Positions 1 to 7,648 of a DNA stretch of 23,544 nt are shown here, piece after piece. The notes under the pieces were generated by a model. It saw only the letters and a list, made by a program, of their open reading frames with translations, made no database searches and was not told the DNA's origin. Made by a program: the position numbers and the translations under genes. The stretch is from an uncultured Lachnospiraceae bacterium (GTDB taxonomy: Bacteria; Bacillota; Clostridia; Lachnospirales; Lachnospiraceae). How positions within the stretch are numbered: the first letter of the stretch is position 1; the number at the start of each line of letters is the position of its first letter. The DNA is taken from contig CAMWUU010000006.1 in the NCBI GenBank assembly GCA_947177515.1, positions 1 through 23,544 of the forward strand. The letters are read 5' to 3'.

Positions 1-156
1 GGAAAATAAACAGCCAAATCCTATTTTTTAAGCAATGAGTTTTGCACATCTCTATGAAAATTTTATACTCAAAGCACTTATTTCCGCAGGTTGGCGTTCG
101 GGCAGCAGCCTATATATGTATCCCACCCCTTGGAACAGGAACCCCCCGGTACATTT

Positions 157-1185
157 TTATTGTACACGGACTTCCCCAGCAAGCACTTTTTTGTAATCCT
201 CGTAATTTTTCTTAAGCAGCGTCGGGGTATCAAGTCCATAAGGGCATTTGGTGCGGCATGCACCACACTCAAGGCAGCCCTCGATCTTTTTCATCTCCGC
301 CTGCATATTTTCGGAAAGCCAGTTCTGTGACGGCGCGCGGCGCAGCATCAGCGACATGCGTGCACACTGGTTGATCATAATCCCGGCAGGGCAGGGCATA
401 CAGTACCCGCAGCCGCGGCAGAAATCGCCAATAAGTTCTTTTTGTTCTGCCTCAATAAAAGTTTTTAATTCTTTATCAAGCACCGGTTCTTCCTGCATAA
501 AGGAAAGCCATTCTTCTAGTTCTTCCATGCGCTGTATACCCCAGATCGGCAGTACATTGTCAAATTGCAGCATATAGGCCATTGCAGCGCGTGAATGTGT
601 GATTAATCCGCCTGCAAGCCCCTTCATTGCAATAAAACCCATATTGTTTTGGGCACAGCTTTCCACAAGTGCTTCTTCCTTCTTTGAGGACAGGTAACTG
701 AATGGGAACTGCAAGGTTTCATAAAATCCCGAGTCCACCGCTTCTTTTGCGATATTAAGCTTGTGCGCCGTAATACCGATATGGCGGATCTTGCCCTGTG
801 CTTTTGCCTCCTGCATACACTCATACATGCCCGTCCCGTCCCCGGGCACAAAACAGCGGTCTGCACAATGGAACTGATAAATATCTATGTAGTCCGTCCG
901 CAGGTTATGCAGTGACTGATCTAGTTGACAGAAAAATTCTTCCGGTGTCTTCGCCATGGTTTTGGTAGCAATAAAGATTTTTTCGCGCATACCTAAAAAG
1001 GCCTGGCCCAGTTTTTCCTCGCTGTCGCTGTAGGCGCGCGCGGTATCAAAAAAAGTCATACCACCCTCATATGCGCGTCGTAAAATGCACACGGCCGTTT
1101 CCATCGGGACACGCTGGATCGGCAGGGCACCAAAAGCATTCTGGGGAACGGTAATTCCTGTAGAACCCAAAGTGATTTGCTTCAT
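157..1185 (-). CDS. Aldo/keto reductase with C-terminal 2x[4Fe-4S] ferredoxin domain
   Basis: 342 aa. Residues 1 to about 240 form an aldo/keto reductase barrel. The catalytic tetrad is visible: Asp47 in FFDTARAY, Tyr52, Lys75 in FIATKT and His106 in YIDIYQFH. The C-terminus carries two cysteine clusters, Cys256/259/262/265 (CRGCGYCMPCP) and Cys304/307/310/314 (CLECGACRTKCP), as in the ferredoxin-fused AKR family of anaerobes. It is therefore probably a cytoplasmic redox enzyme coupling NAD(P)H or ferredoxin to a carbonyl/alcohol; the substrate cannot be read from sequence. It faces iorA, so a role in reducing aromatic keto compounds is possible but is only a context inference. The start is preceded by GGAGGAG on the minus strand (reverse of ctcctcc at 1191-1197). 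Downstream, bases 1-156 are A+T-rich with no gene or clear terminator that I can see. Confidence 0.9.
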   Translation of the reverse strand: MKQITLGSTGITVPQNAFGALPIQRVPMETAVCILRRAYEGGMTFFDTARAYSDSEEKLGQAFLGMREKIFIATKTMAKTPEEFFCQLDQSLHNLRTDYIDIYQFHCADRCFVPGDGTGMYECMQEAKAQGKIRHIGITAHKLNIAKEAVDSGFYETLQFPFSYLSSKKEEALVESCAQNNMGFIAMKGLAGGLITHSRAAMAYMLQFDNVLPIWGIQRMEELEEWLSFMQEEPVLDKELKTFIEAEQKELIGDFCRGCGYCMPCPAGIMINQCARMSLMLRRAPSQNWLSENMQAEMKKIEGCLECGACRTKCPYGLDTPTLLKKNYEDYKKVLAGEVRVQ

Positions 1186-1223
1186 AATACTCCTCCGTTT
1201 CCTTTTTCCAATTCTTCCTTATT

Positions 1224-1253
1224 ATTATACCACGGAGGGTATGGCGATTGCAA
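1224..1253 (-). promoter_or_regulatory. Candidate promoter of the aldo/keto reductase gene
   Basis: On the minus strand a perfect TATAAT lies at 1224-1229 and TTGCAA at 1248-1253, with an 18-base spacer. The -10 box lies about 40 bases upstream of the start codon. The -35 box matches the consensus at four of six positions. Confidence 0.5.
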
Positions 1254-1302
1254 GATAAATGGGAAAAAAGTATAAAATTTATGAAAAAAGTAAAATTCGC
1301 TG

Positions 1303-1331
1303 TTTACCGATGGAAGAAAAAATGATATAAT
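1303..1331 (+). promoter_or_regulatory. Candidate promoter of the iorA-iorB-paaK unit
   Basis: TTTACC at 1303-1308 and a perfect TATAAT at 1326-1331, spaced by 17 bases. It would give a leader of roughly 110 bases before iorA. I see no recognisable riboswitch or T-box in that leader. Confidence 0.55.
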
Positions 1332-1450
1332 GGGAGAATAGCACGTTAATACGCAAAAGTGTAAAAGGGCTATGGGAAGGTGGAACCAGTATATCTGCAA
1401 GTGTATAGGGATTAGACTTGGAATGATTTACGTAAAAAAGGAGGAGGAAT

Positions 1451-3175
1451 ATGGCGGAACTGATGTTGGGAAACAAGGCTTTGGCCAGGGGGCTTTACGA
1501 AGGTGGGTGCAGCGTAGTATCAAGTTACCCGGGAACACCGAGTACGGAGGTAACGGAGGAAGCTGCAAAATATGATGAGATTTATTGTGAGTGGGCACCG
1601 AATGAGAAAGTGGCTCTCGAAGTGGCGTTTGGGGCAAGCCTTGCCGGAAAAAGGAGTTTTTGCGGCATGAAGCACGTCGGCCTAAATGTGGCGGCGGATC
1701 CGCTTTTTACCTGTTCTTACACGGGGGTGAACGCAGGTCTAGTTATTTGTGTGGCGGATGATGCGGGAATGCATTCTTCGCAGAATGAGCAGGACTCGCG
1801 CCATTATGCAATCGCATCGAAGATTCCGATGCTAGAACCATCTGATTCGGCGGAGGCCTGCGCATTTACCAAAAAGGCATTTGAATTATCCGAGGAATTT
1901 GATACCCCGGTTATTATTAAGATGTGCACCCGGGTAGCGCATTCGCAGAGTATTGTAGAAAAATCAGGGCGTGTCGTACCGCTGGAAAAAATATATCAAA
2001 AAAATATTGCGAAGTATGTGATGATGCCAGGCAATGCCATCCGCCGCCATCCGGTTGTGGAAGATCGCATGAAAAAACTGGCCGCATATGCGGAGGATTG
2101 TGAGTTTAACCGCGTGGAGATGGGGGATACGGCACTTGGTATTATCACTTCTTCGACCAGTTACCAGTACGCGAAAGAAGTGTTTGGGGAAAAAGCATGT
2201 ATCTTAAAACTTGGCATGGTCAATCCGCTGCCGGAAAAGATGATTCTTGATTTTGCAGCGAAGGTGGAAAAACTCGTGATTTTGGAAGAACTGGACCCGA
2301 TTATTGAAAATCATTGTAAGGCTCTGGGACTGAAAGTGACTGGTAAGGATGTTTTCCCTGTTACGGGTGAATTCACCCAGTCCCTTATAGCGCACAAACT
2401 TGGTGTTGCACTTGCACAAACAAAGCCGCTTTCGGAAGAACTGCCTAACCGGCCTCCAGTTATGTGTGCCGGATGCCCGCACCGCGGACTGTTTTACACA
2501 CTGGCAAAATTAAAATGTACGGTACTTGGCGATATTGGCTGTTACACACTTGGGGCAGTCGCGCCATTATCCGCGATGGATATGACGCTTTGTATGGGCG
2601 CTTCGGTCAGTGCCATCCATGGTTTTAACAAGGCGCTTGGGAAGGAAGGGGAGGGCAGTACGGTGGCAGTGATTGGTGACTCCACCTTTATGCATTCCGG
2701 GATGACCGGACTTGCAAATATTGCTTACAACCAAAGCAATTCGACTGTCATTATCCTGGACAATTCCATTACCGGCATGACCGGGCATCAGCAGAACCCA
2801 ACCACCGGTTACAATATCAAAGGTGACCCGGCGGGGAAGATTGACTTAAAAGCGCTCTGTCTTGCAATGGGCATTGCACGCGTGACTGTTGTTGACCCTT
2901 ATGACCTTACAGAATGCGAGCGCGTGATCCGAAAAGAACTGGCGGCGGAAGAACCGTCGGTGATTATCAGCCGCCGTCCCTGCGTATTGTTAAAATATGT
3001 AAAAAATCAGAAGCCGCTTGTGGCCTCACAGGAGAAATGCGTTGGCTGCAAGGCCTGTATGCGCCTTGGCTGCCCGGCCATCAGTATCCGGGAAGGAAAA
3101 GCCGTGATCGATTCAACACTCTGCGTTGGATGTGGGGTCTGCACGCAGTTATGTAAATTTGGGGCACTTTCGTAA
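1451..3175 (+). CDS. iorA: Indolepyruvate ferredoxin oxidoreductase, alpha subunit
   Basis: 574 aa, full length for IorA. It oxidatively decarboxylates aryl pyruvates (indolepyruvate, phenylpyruvate, hydroxyphenylpyruvate) to aryl-acetyl-CoA, passing electrons to ferredoxin. The N-terminal pyrimidine-binding domain begins with SSYPGTPSTEV (residues 24-34). The thiamine-diphosphate site shows GDIGCYTLG near 360 and the GDS...N motif (Gly409-Ser411, Asn438). The C-terminus is a two-cluster ferredoxin: Cys530/533/536/541 and Cys558/561/564/568. The ATG follows a very strong GGAGGAGG site. iorB comes 66 bases later and paaK after it, so the three are probably one transcript. Known IorAB enzymes are oxygen-labile, which fits an anaerobe. 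The substrate preference among aromatic keto acids is not visible. Confidence 0.95.
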   Translation: MAELMLGNKALARGLYEGGCSVVSSYPGTPSTEVTEEAAKYDEIYCEWAPNEKVALEVAFGASLAGKRSFCGMKHVGLNVAADPLFTCSYTGVNAGLVICVADDAGMHSSQNEQDSRHYAIASKIPMLEPSDSAEACAFTKKAFELSEEFDTPVIIKMCTRVAHSQSIVEKSGRVVPLEKIYQKNIAKYVMMPGNAIRRHPVVEDRMKKLAAYAEDCEFNRVEMGDTALGIITSSTSYQYAKEVFGEKACILKLGMVNPLPEKMILDFAAKVEKLVILEELDPIIENHCKALGLKVTGKDVFPVTGEFTQSLIAHKLGVALAQTKPLSEELPNRPPVMCAGCPHRGLFYTLAKLKCTVLGDIGCYTLGAVAPLSAMDMTLCMGASVSAIHGFNKALGKEGEGSTVAVIGDSTFMHSGMTGLANIAYNQSNSTVIILDNSITGMTGHQQNPTTGYNIKGDPAGKIDLKALCLAMGIARVTVVDPYDLTECERVIRKELAAEEPSVIISRRPCVLLKYVKNQKPLVASQEKCVGCKACMRLGCPAISIREGKAVIDSTLCVGCGVCTQLCKFGALS

Positions 3176-3241
3176 GAGATGGCATATGGGAAAACAGAGC
3201 ATATTTTTTGATATGGTTGATAACTGGATTGGAGGCAGGGA

Positions 3242-3811
3242 ATGACAAAGAATGTGATGATTGTCGGCGTTGGCGGCCAGGGCAGCCTGCTTGCGAGCAA
3301 GCTGTTAGGGAAGCTTCTCCTGAATGAGGGCTATGATGTCAAAGTGTCGGAAGTGCACGGTATGAGCCAGCGTGGGGGAAGCGTGGTAACTTATGTGCGC
3401 TTTGGGGAGAAAGTATACTCCCCGATTATTGATAAGGGTGAAGCCGATTATATTGTGGCGTTTGAGCAGTTGGAAGCGGCGCGCTACTTAGGATATCTAA
3501 AGATGGATGGCAGGATGGTAACCAATACACAGAAGATTGACCCAATGCCGGTTATTACGGGGGCGATGCCATATCCGGAGGATCTAATCGGGAAAATGGA
3601 GGCGAATGGTTTTGCGGTGGATGCGCTTGATTGTCTGTCGTTGGCTGAGCAGGCAGGTTCTGTGAAAGCGGTTAACATTGTATTGATGGGAAGACTTTCG
3701 AAATATTTCGATATTCCGCAGGAAAAATGGATAAAAGCATTGGAGGAATCCGTACCGGAAAAATTTTTGGATTTAAATAAAAAAGCGTTTATACTCGGGC
3801 GCGGGGAATAG
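3242..3811 (+). CDS. iorB: Indolepyruvate ferredoxin oxidoreductase, beta (gamma-domain) subunit
   Basis: 189 aa, the normal size for IorB. It is the partner of IorA and carries the coenzyme-A/gamma-type domain of the 2-oxoacid:ferredoxin oxidoreductase family. It opens with the family glycine motif VGVGGQGSLLASK (residues 8-20), followed by EVHGMSQRGGSV (about 37-48), the hallmark loop of this subunit. A GGAGG site lies 7 bases before the ATG. It follows iorA on the same strand, and the alpha-beta order is that of other ior operons. There is a 122-base gap to the ligase gene, in which I found no terminator or strong promoter. Confidence 0.93.
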   Translation: MTKNVMIVGVGGQGSLLASKLLGKLLLNEGYDVKVSEVHGMSQRGGSVVTYVRFGEKVYSPIIDKGEADYIVAFEQLEAARYLGYLKMDGRMVTNTQKIDPMPVITGAMPYPEDLIGKMEANGFAVDALDCLSLAEQAGSVKAVNIVLMGRLSKYFDIPQEKWIKALEESVPEKFLDLNKKAFILGRGE

Positions 3812-3933
3812 GGGGGAAAGTGAATTCCTGTGGATGATCTGTTTTTTGTCTGTGCAGTGCATGGGTATATGCAGCAGATTATAATTATCATCCGCTACGG
3901 GTAAATTTATAAAACTGCGAAAGTGAGGTTAGA

Positions 3934-5238
3934 ATGAAAAATTATTACCAGCCGGAAATTGAAACCATGCCGCATTCCGAATTGCGGGCGTTACAGGATA
4001 AGCGCCTGGTGGAACAGGTAAAGCATGTGTATGACAATGTAAAATTTTACCGCGAACGGATGGAGGAGGCAGGAACCAGGCCGGAAGATATCCATGGGGT
4101 AGAAGATTTGTACAAGCTTCCGTTTATCACAAAGGATGACCTGCGCGACCAGTACCCTTATGGGCTGGTTGGTGTCCCGCTTTCCGAGTGTGTGCGCATC
4201 CAGTCCACCAGCGGCACCACCGGGCGGCGTGTTGTCGCGTTTTACACAAAGGAGGATCTTGATATCTGGGAGGAATGCTGTGCGCGTGCAATCGTAGCAG
4301 CGGGCGGCACAAAGGAGGATGTTTGCCATGTCTGTTACGGTTATGGGCTTTTTACGGGCGGACCGGGCTTAAATGGCGGTGCCCATAAGGTTGGCTGTCT
4401 GACGCTGCCAATGTCTTCCGGCAATACCGAGCGCCAGTTGCAATTTATGACTGACCTTGGTTCCACCATAATCTGCTGTACGCCGTCCTATGCGGCCAAT
4501 CTGGCAGAAGTGGTGAACGAGCGGGGGCTTTTGGACCAGATTAAGTTAAAAGCGGGCATTTTCGGAGCGGAGCCGTGGACGGAGGAAATGCGCCGTGATA
4601 TTGAGAAAAACCTGGGAATCAAGGCATATGATATCTATGGGTTAACGGAGATATCGGGTCCGGGTGTTTCTTTTGAGTGTGAGGAACAGGCGGGTATGCA
4701 TATCCAGGAAGATCATTTTATCCCGGAGATCATTGACCCAAAGACCGGCGAGGTGCTGCCGGAAGGTGAGGCTGGAGAACTGGTGTTCACCTGTATCACC
4801 AAAAAGGCATTTCCATTACTGCGCTACCGCACGCGCGATTTGTGCTATCTGACGAGGAAACCCTGCTCGTGCGGGCGAACCCATATCCGGATGCATAAGC
4901 CGACGGGGCGCAGTGACGATATGATGATTATCAAGGGGGTTAATGTGTTCCCGTCCCAGATTGAAACTGTGCTTTTAAAACAGGGCTATGCACCAAACTA
5001 TCAGATTATGGTAGATCGTATCGGCAACAACGATACCTGTGAGGTGCAGGTGGAACTTACCCCGGAAATGGCGGCGGATCCATCCGTGCCAAACCAGGCC
5101 AGGGAGAAGAAACTTGTTAAAGGATTAAAGGCAATGCTTGGCATCCTAGTGGATGTGAAGGTTGTGGAGCCAAAAACCATTGCGCGCAGCGAAGGCAAGG
5201 CGGTGCGCGTGGTGGATAAGAGAAAGCTGTATCAGTAG
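3934..5238 (+). CDS. paaK: Phenylacetate-CoA ligase family protein (AMP-forming)
   Basis: 434 aa, the usual PaaK length. It is an adenylate-forming enzyme that interconverts aryl acetate and aryl-acetyl-CoA via an acyl-AMP. The phosphate-binding loop is STSGTTGRR at residues 91-99. YDIYGLTEISGPG lies near 231, and PLLRYRTRD followed by GRSDDMMIIKGVNVFP near 328 give the C-terminal hinge region. A small cysteine-containing segment, CSCGRTH, precedes the hinge, as in many PaaK proteins. Placed after iorAB it could run in reverse to release aryl acetate with ATP recovery, or it could activate arylacetates; the direction is inference. A strong terminator lies 75 bases downstream. The substrate may be phenylacetate, indoleacetate or hydroxyphenylacetate. 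Confidence 0.88.
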   Translation: MKNYYQPEIETMPHSELRALQDKRLVEQVKHVYDNVKFYRERMEEAGTRPEDIHGVEDLYKLPFITKDDLRDQYPYGLVGVPLSECVRIQSTSGTTGRRVVAFYTKEDLDIWEECCARAIVAAGGTKEDVCHVCYGYGLFTGGPGLNGGAHKVGCLTLPMSSGNTERQLQFMTDLGSTIICCTPSYAANLAEVVNERGLLDQIKLKAGIFGAEPWTEEMRRDIEKNLGIKAYDIYGLTEISGPGVSFECEEQAGMHIQEDHFIPEIIDPKTGEVLPEGEAGELVFTCITKKAFPLLRYRTRDLCYLTRKPCSCGRTHIRMHKPTGRSDDMMIIKGVNVFPSQIETVLLKQGYAPNYQIMVDRIGNNDTCEVQVELTPEMAADPSVPNQAREKKLVKGLKAMLGILVDVKVVEPKTIARSEGKAVRVVDKRKLYQ

Positions 5239-5313
5239 CAGCAGGGATTTCCATTCCTATCCATATTATTGTGTGTACTTATAAATTTGGAAATATTCGG
5301 AATATTGACAAGG

Positions 5314-5358
5314 AAAATCGGGCAGGCAGGAAAAATTCCTTCCTTCCCGATTTTTTTT
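5314..5358 (+). terminator. Rho-independent terminator after paaK
   Basis: The arms AATCGGGCAGGCAGGAA and TTCCTTCCTTCCCGATT pair over 17 positions with two mismatches, enclose a short A loop, and are followed by a run of seven or eight T. It closes the ior-paaK unit. Confidence 0.85.
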
Positions 5359-5378
5359 GTGACCGATTTTATTTTTTC

Positions 5379-5406
5379 CGGTCATTATAGTAAAAGAGGG
5401 GGTGAG
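5379..5406 (+). promoter_or_regulatory. Upstream region of the sigma-factor gene: -10-like TATAGT and SD
   Basis: TATAGT lies at 5386-5391, just ahead of a purine-rich AGAGGGGGTGAG (5395-5406). No good sigma-A -35 box lies at the right spacing. A GACCG (5361-5365) / CGGTC (5379-5383) dyad sits upstream. The promoter could therefore be read by an alternative or autogenous sigma factor, but no box is certain. Confidence 0.25.
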
Positions 5407-5417
5407 CATAACAAATA

Positions 5418-5981
5418 ATGGAGGATTCGCGAATTATTGAATTGTATTGGCAGCGTTCGGAGCAGGCCATCTTAGAAACGGAACAAAAGTATGGGAATTA
5501 CTGCCATTCCATTTCATACCGTATTCTAAAGGACAGGGAAGATGCAAAAGAATGTGTTAATGATACGTGGCTGAGTGCGTGGGAACATATGCCGCCGCAG
5601 CGTCCCACATTGTTTTCGGCATTTCTTGCAAAAATCACACGGAATCTTTCCCTGAAGCGGTATGAGAAACAAAGTGCCAAAAGGCGTGGGGGCGGGCAGG
5701 TAGCACTCGTCTTAGAGGAACTGGAAGACTGTGTGCCAGCATATGGGGATGTGGAACAGGAAGTTGACTTAAATCAGTTAACGGATCTGCTAAATTGTTT
5801 TCTGGAAAAGCTGGAGGAGGAAAACAGGCATCTGTTCGTGCTCCGCTATTGGTATTTATATCCGGTCAGGGAGCTTGCGGCACGGTGTGGGATGGGGCAG
5901 AGCAAGGTAAAAATGCGTCTGATGCGGATGCGGGATGAGTTGAGGGAACTTCTGGAACGGGAAGGATACCGGGTGCAATAA
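5418..5981 (+). CDS. ECF-like sigma-70 family RNA polymerase sigma factor
   Basis: 187 aa. Region 2 covers about residues 27-60 (SISYRILKDREDAKECVNDT, the ECF core-binding and -10 helix pattern), followed by FLAKITRNLSLKRY. Region 4 covers about 125-180 (FVLRYWYLYPVRELAARCGM, then GQSKVKMRLMRMRDEL), a helix-turn-helix for the -35 element. There is no region 1 or region 3, so this is an ECF-type factor. An in-frame TAA at 5409 rules out a longer start. The AGAGGGGGTG site lies an unusually long 13 or so bases before the ATG, so translation may be weak. The next gene starts 74 bases later on the same strand and encodes a membrane-anchored serpin, which occupies the usual anti-sigma position. 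Confidence 0.9.
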   Translation: MEDSRIIELYWQRSEQAILETEQKYGNYCHSISYRILKDREDAKECVNDTWLSAWEHMPPQRPTLFSAFLAKITRNLSLKRYEKQSAKRRGGGQVALVLEELEDCVPAYGDVEQEVDLNQLTDLLNCFLEKLEEENRHLFVLRYWYLYPVRELAARCGMGQSKVKMRLMRMRDELRELLEREGYRVQ

Positions 5982-6055
5982 GAGTTCTTTGCCGTTAAAA
6001 AAGCTGGATAGGGTTTTTGGTGGCGGGAAAAGCTGGAAAGAAAGGGAGGAATCTT

Positions 6056-7594
6056 ATGAAAAATAAAGATTTGCTAAATGCAATAAATGAGATTGACAGC
6101 GTTTATATAAAAGAGGCAAACGAAGCCAAATTTAAAAAACGCCGTTTTGGCCGGATAACGGCCATTGCTGCCATAGCAAGCTTTTTTGCTGTTATTGGCG
6201 TGGGATATTTTGTATCCGGGATTGTGAAGGATAAATGGCAGAATCCCGAGGATGGGGAGATACGGGGTGTGCAGCCGACTTTAGAACCAACGGGTTTTAA
6301 GGAATCCAATACGGGGGCAGCCTTTGCGGATTTTGCAATTGTGCAGGCAAGTTATCCGGAATGTATACCATATCCGGACGAAACGCGGTTTGATTATGAT
6401 TCTTCGCAGGAGGGTGCGGATTATTATAAAGAGTTGGCGAACTGGATGGAGAAGAGAAGGGAGCGCATCGACCAGTCGGGGATTTATTTGGATGACCTGT
6501 ATCCGTTTTATGAAAAAACCATGCAGGAATTCCTTGTCAGTGGGGAAAATACCAACCGTATTTATTCACCATTAAATCTCTATATGGCACTTTCCATGTT
6601 GTCGGAGATCACGGATGGGAACAGCCGCGCACAGGTTTTAAACCTGCTTGGCGCACCAGATATCCATGCAGTAAGGGAGAGTGCGGCGGCACTTTGGACG
6701 GCGAATTACTGCGATGATGGCATGGTAACAAGTATTTTGGCAAATTCTCTCTGGATGCGGCAGGGAGTCGATTTTATCCCGGAAACAATGCAAACCCTGG
6801 CTGATATTTATCACGCTTCCTCTTTTCAGGGAAAAATGGGTTCAGAGGAATTTACAAAGGCGTTTCGTTCCTGGCTGGATATGCAGACTGGTGGGCTTTT
6901 GAATGAACAGGCAAAAGACGTGGAAACGGATGAAGACACGGTTCTGGAACTTGCCAGTACAATATATTTCAGTGCACAGTGGCAGGAGCGGTTTGATGAA
7001 AAAGAAACCAGGGAGGAGATCTTTTATAAAGCAGATGGGGATGTTGTCTGTGATTTTATGCACCAAGTACAAATGGGAATCTGTTACAGGGGAAGTAATT
7101 TTTCTGCGATCCGCTGTGGACTGGAAATGAGTGGGGATATGTGGCTGTTTTTGCCGGATGAAACAGCGGATGTCAACGAGGTAGTAAAAGACAGTGAAAT
7201 ACTTGAGTTAATCCATAGCGGGGGGAACTGGAATAATAAGATTTATGCAAGAATTAATATTGCCCTTCCGAAATTTGATATAGTTTCGGATTTTGACCTG
7301 ATTGAGGGTTTAAAGGCCATGGGGCTTTCCGATATTTTTGAGGAAGAACTTGCAGACTTTAGCCCGATGTGCCAGAATTCAGATGGAATTTCGGTGATGC
7401 AAGCAAAACATGCAGCGCGCGTTACAGTGGATGAAAAGGGATGTGTTGCAGCAGCCTATACCATTCTGGCAATGAATGATGGTGGAGGAATTCCGGTAGA
7501 AAAAATGGATTTTGTATTGAACCGCCCATTCCTTTTTGCGATTACGGGCGCGGATGGTGCAGTTTTGTTTCTGGGTGTGGTGGAAGAGCCATAA
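6056..7594 (+). CDS. Membrane-anchored serpin with anti-sigma-like N-terminus
   Basis: 512 aa from the ATG at 6056, chosen because GGGAGGA ends 5 bases before it; an in-frame TTG at 6017 lacks such a site. Residues 1-32 are a charged cytoplasmic tail (MKNKDLLNAINEID and on). Residues about 33-56 form one transmembrane helix, and a linker runs to about 140. The rest is a serpin: YSPLNLYMALSML, ANSLWMR, TGGLL, LASTIYFSAQW, LPKFDI and the C-terminal NRPFLFAI. The reactive-loop hinge EKGCVAAAYT (460-469) has the Ala-rich stretch of inhibitory serpins, with Cys at P14. The fold would therefore lie outside the cell and trap proteases. The tail resembles the short cytoplasmic parts of clostridial ECF anti-sigma factors. 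With the sigma gene upstream, a sensing role is my inference. Confidence 0.88.
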   Translation: MKNKDLLNAINEIDSVYIKEANEAKFKKRRFGRITAIAAIASFFAVIGVGYFVSGIVKDKWQNPEDGEIRGVQPTLEPTGFKESNTGAAFADFAIVQASYPECIPYPDETRFDYDSSQEGADYYKELANWMEKRRERIDQSGIYLDDLYPFYEKTMQEFLVSGENTNRIYSPLNLYMALSMLSEITDGNSRAQVLNLLGAPDIHAVRESAAALWTANYCDDGMVTSILANSLWMRQGVDFIPETMQTLADIYHASSFQGKMGSEEFTKAFRSWLDMQTGGLLNEQAKDVETDEDTVLELASTIYFSAQWQERFDEKETREEIFYKADGDVVCDFMHQVQMGICYRGSNFSAIRCGLEMSGDMWLFLPDETADVNEVVKDSEILELIHSGGNWNNKIYARINIALPKFDIVSDFDLIEGLKAMGLSDIFEEELADFSPMCQNSDGISVMQAKHAARVTVDEKGCVAAAYTILAMNDGGGIPVEKMDFVLNRPFLFAITGADGAVLFLGVVEEP

Positions 7595-7606
7595 ATAAGC
7601 TTATCA

Positions 7607-7639
7607 CATAAAAGGGCGGCTTTAGGCCGCCCTTTTATG
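7607..7639. terminator. Bidirectional terminator between serpin and amidohydrolase
   Basis: Perfect 14-bp arms, CATAAAAGGGCGGC and GCCGCCCTTTTATG, enclose the loop TTTAG. A-rich and T-rich flanks lie on both sides, so it can end transcripts of both convergent genes. Confidence 0.9.
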
Positions 7640-7648
7640 CAGCGGAAA

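Noticed and set aside
1332..1450. Riboswitch or T-box in the iorA leader
   Set aside because: I found no conserved T-box sequence, known aptamer core or terminator hairpin before the ribosome-binding site.
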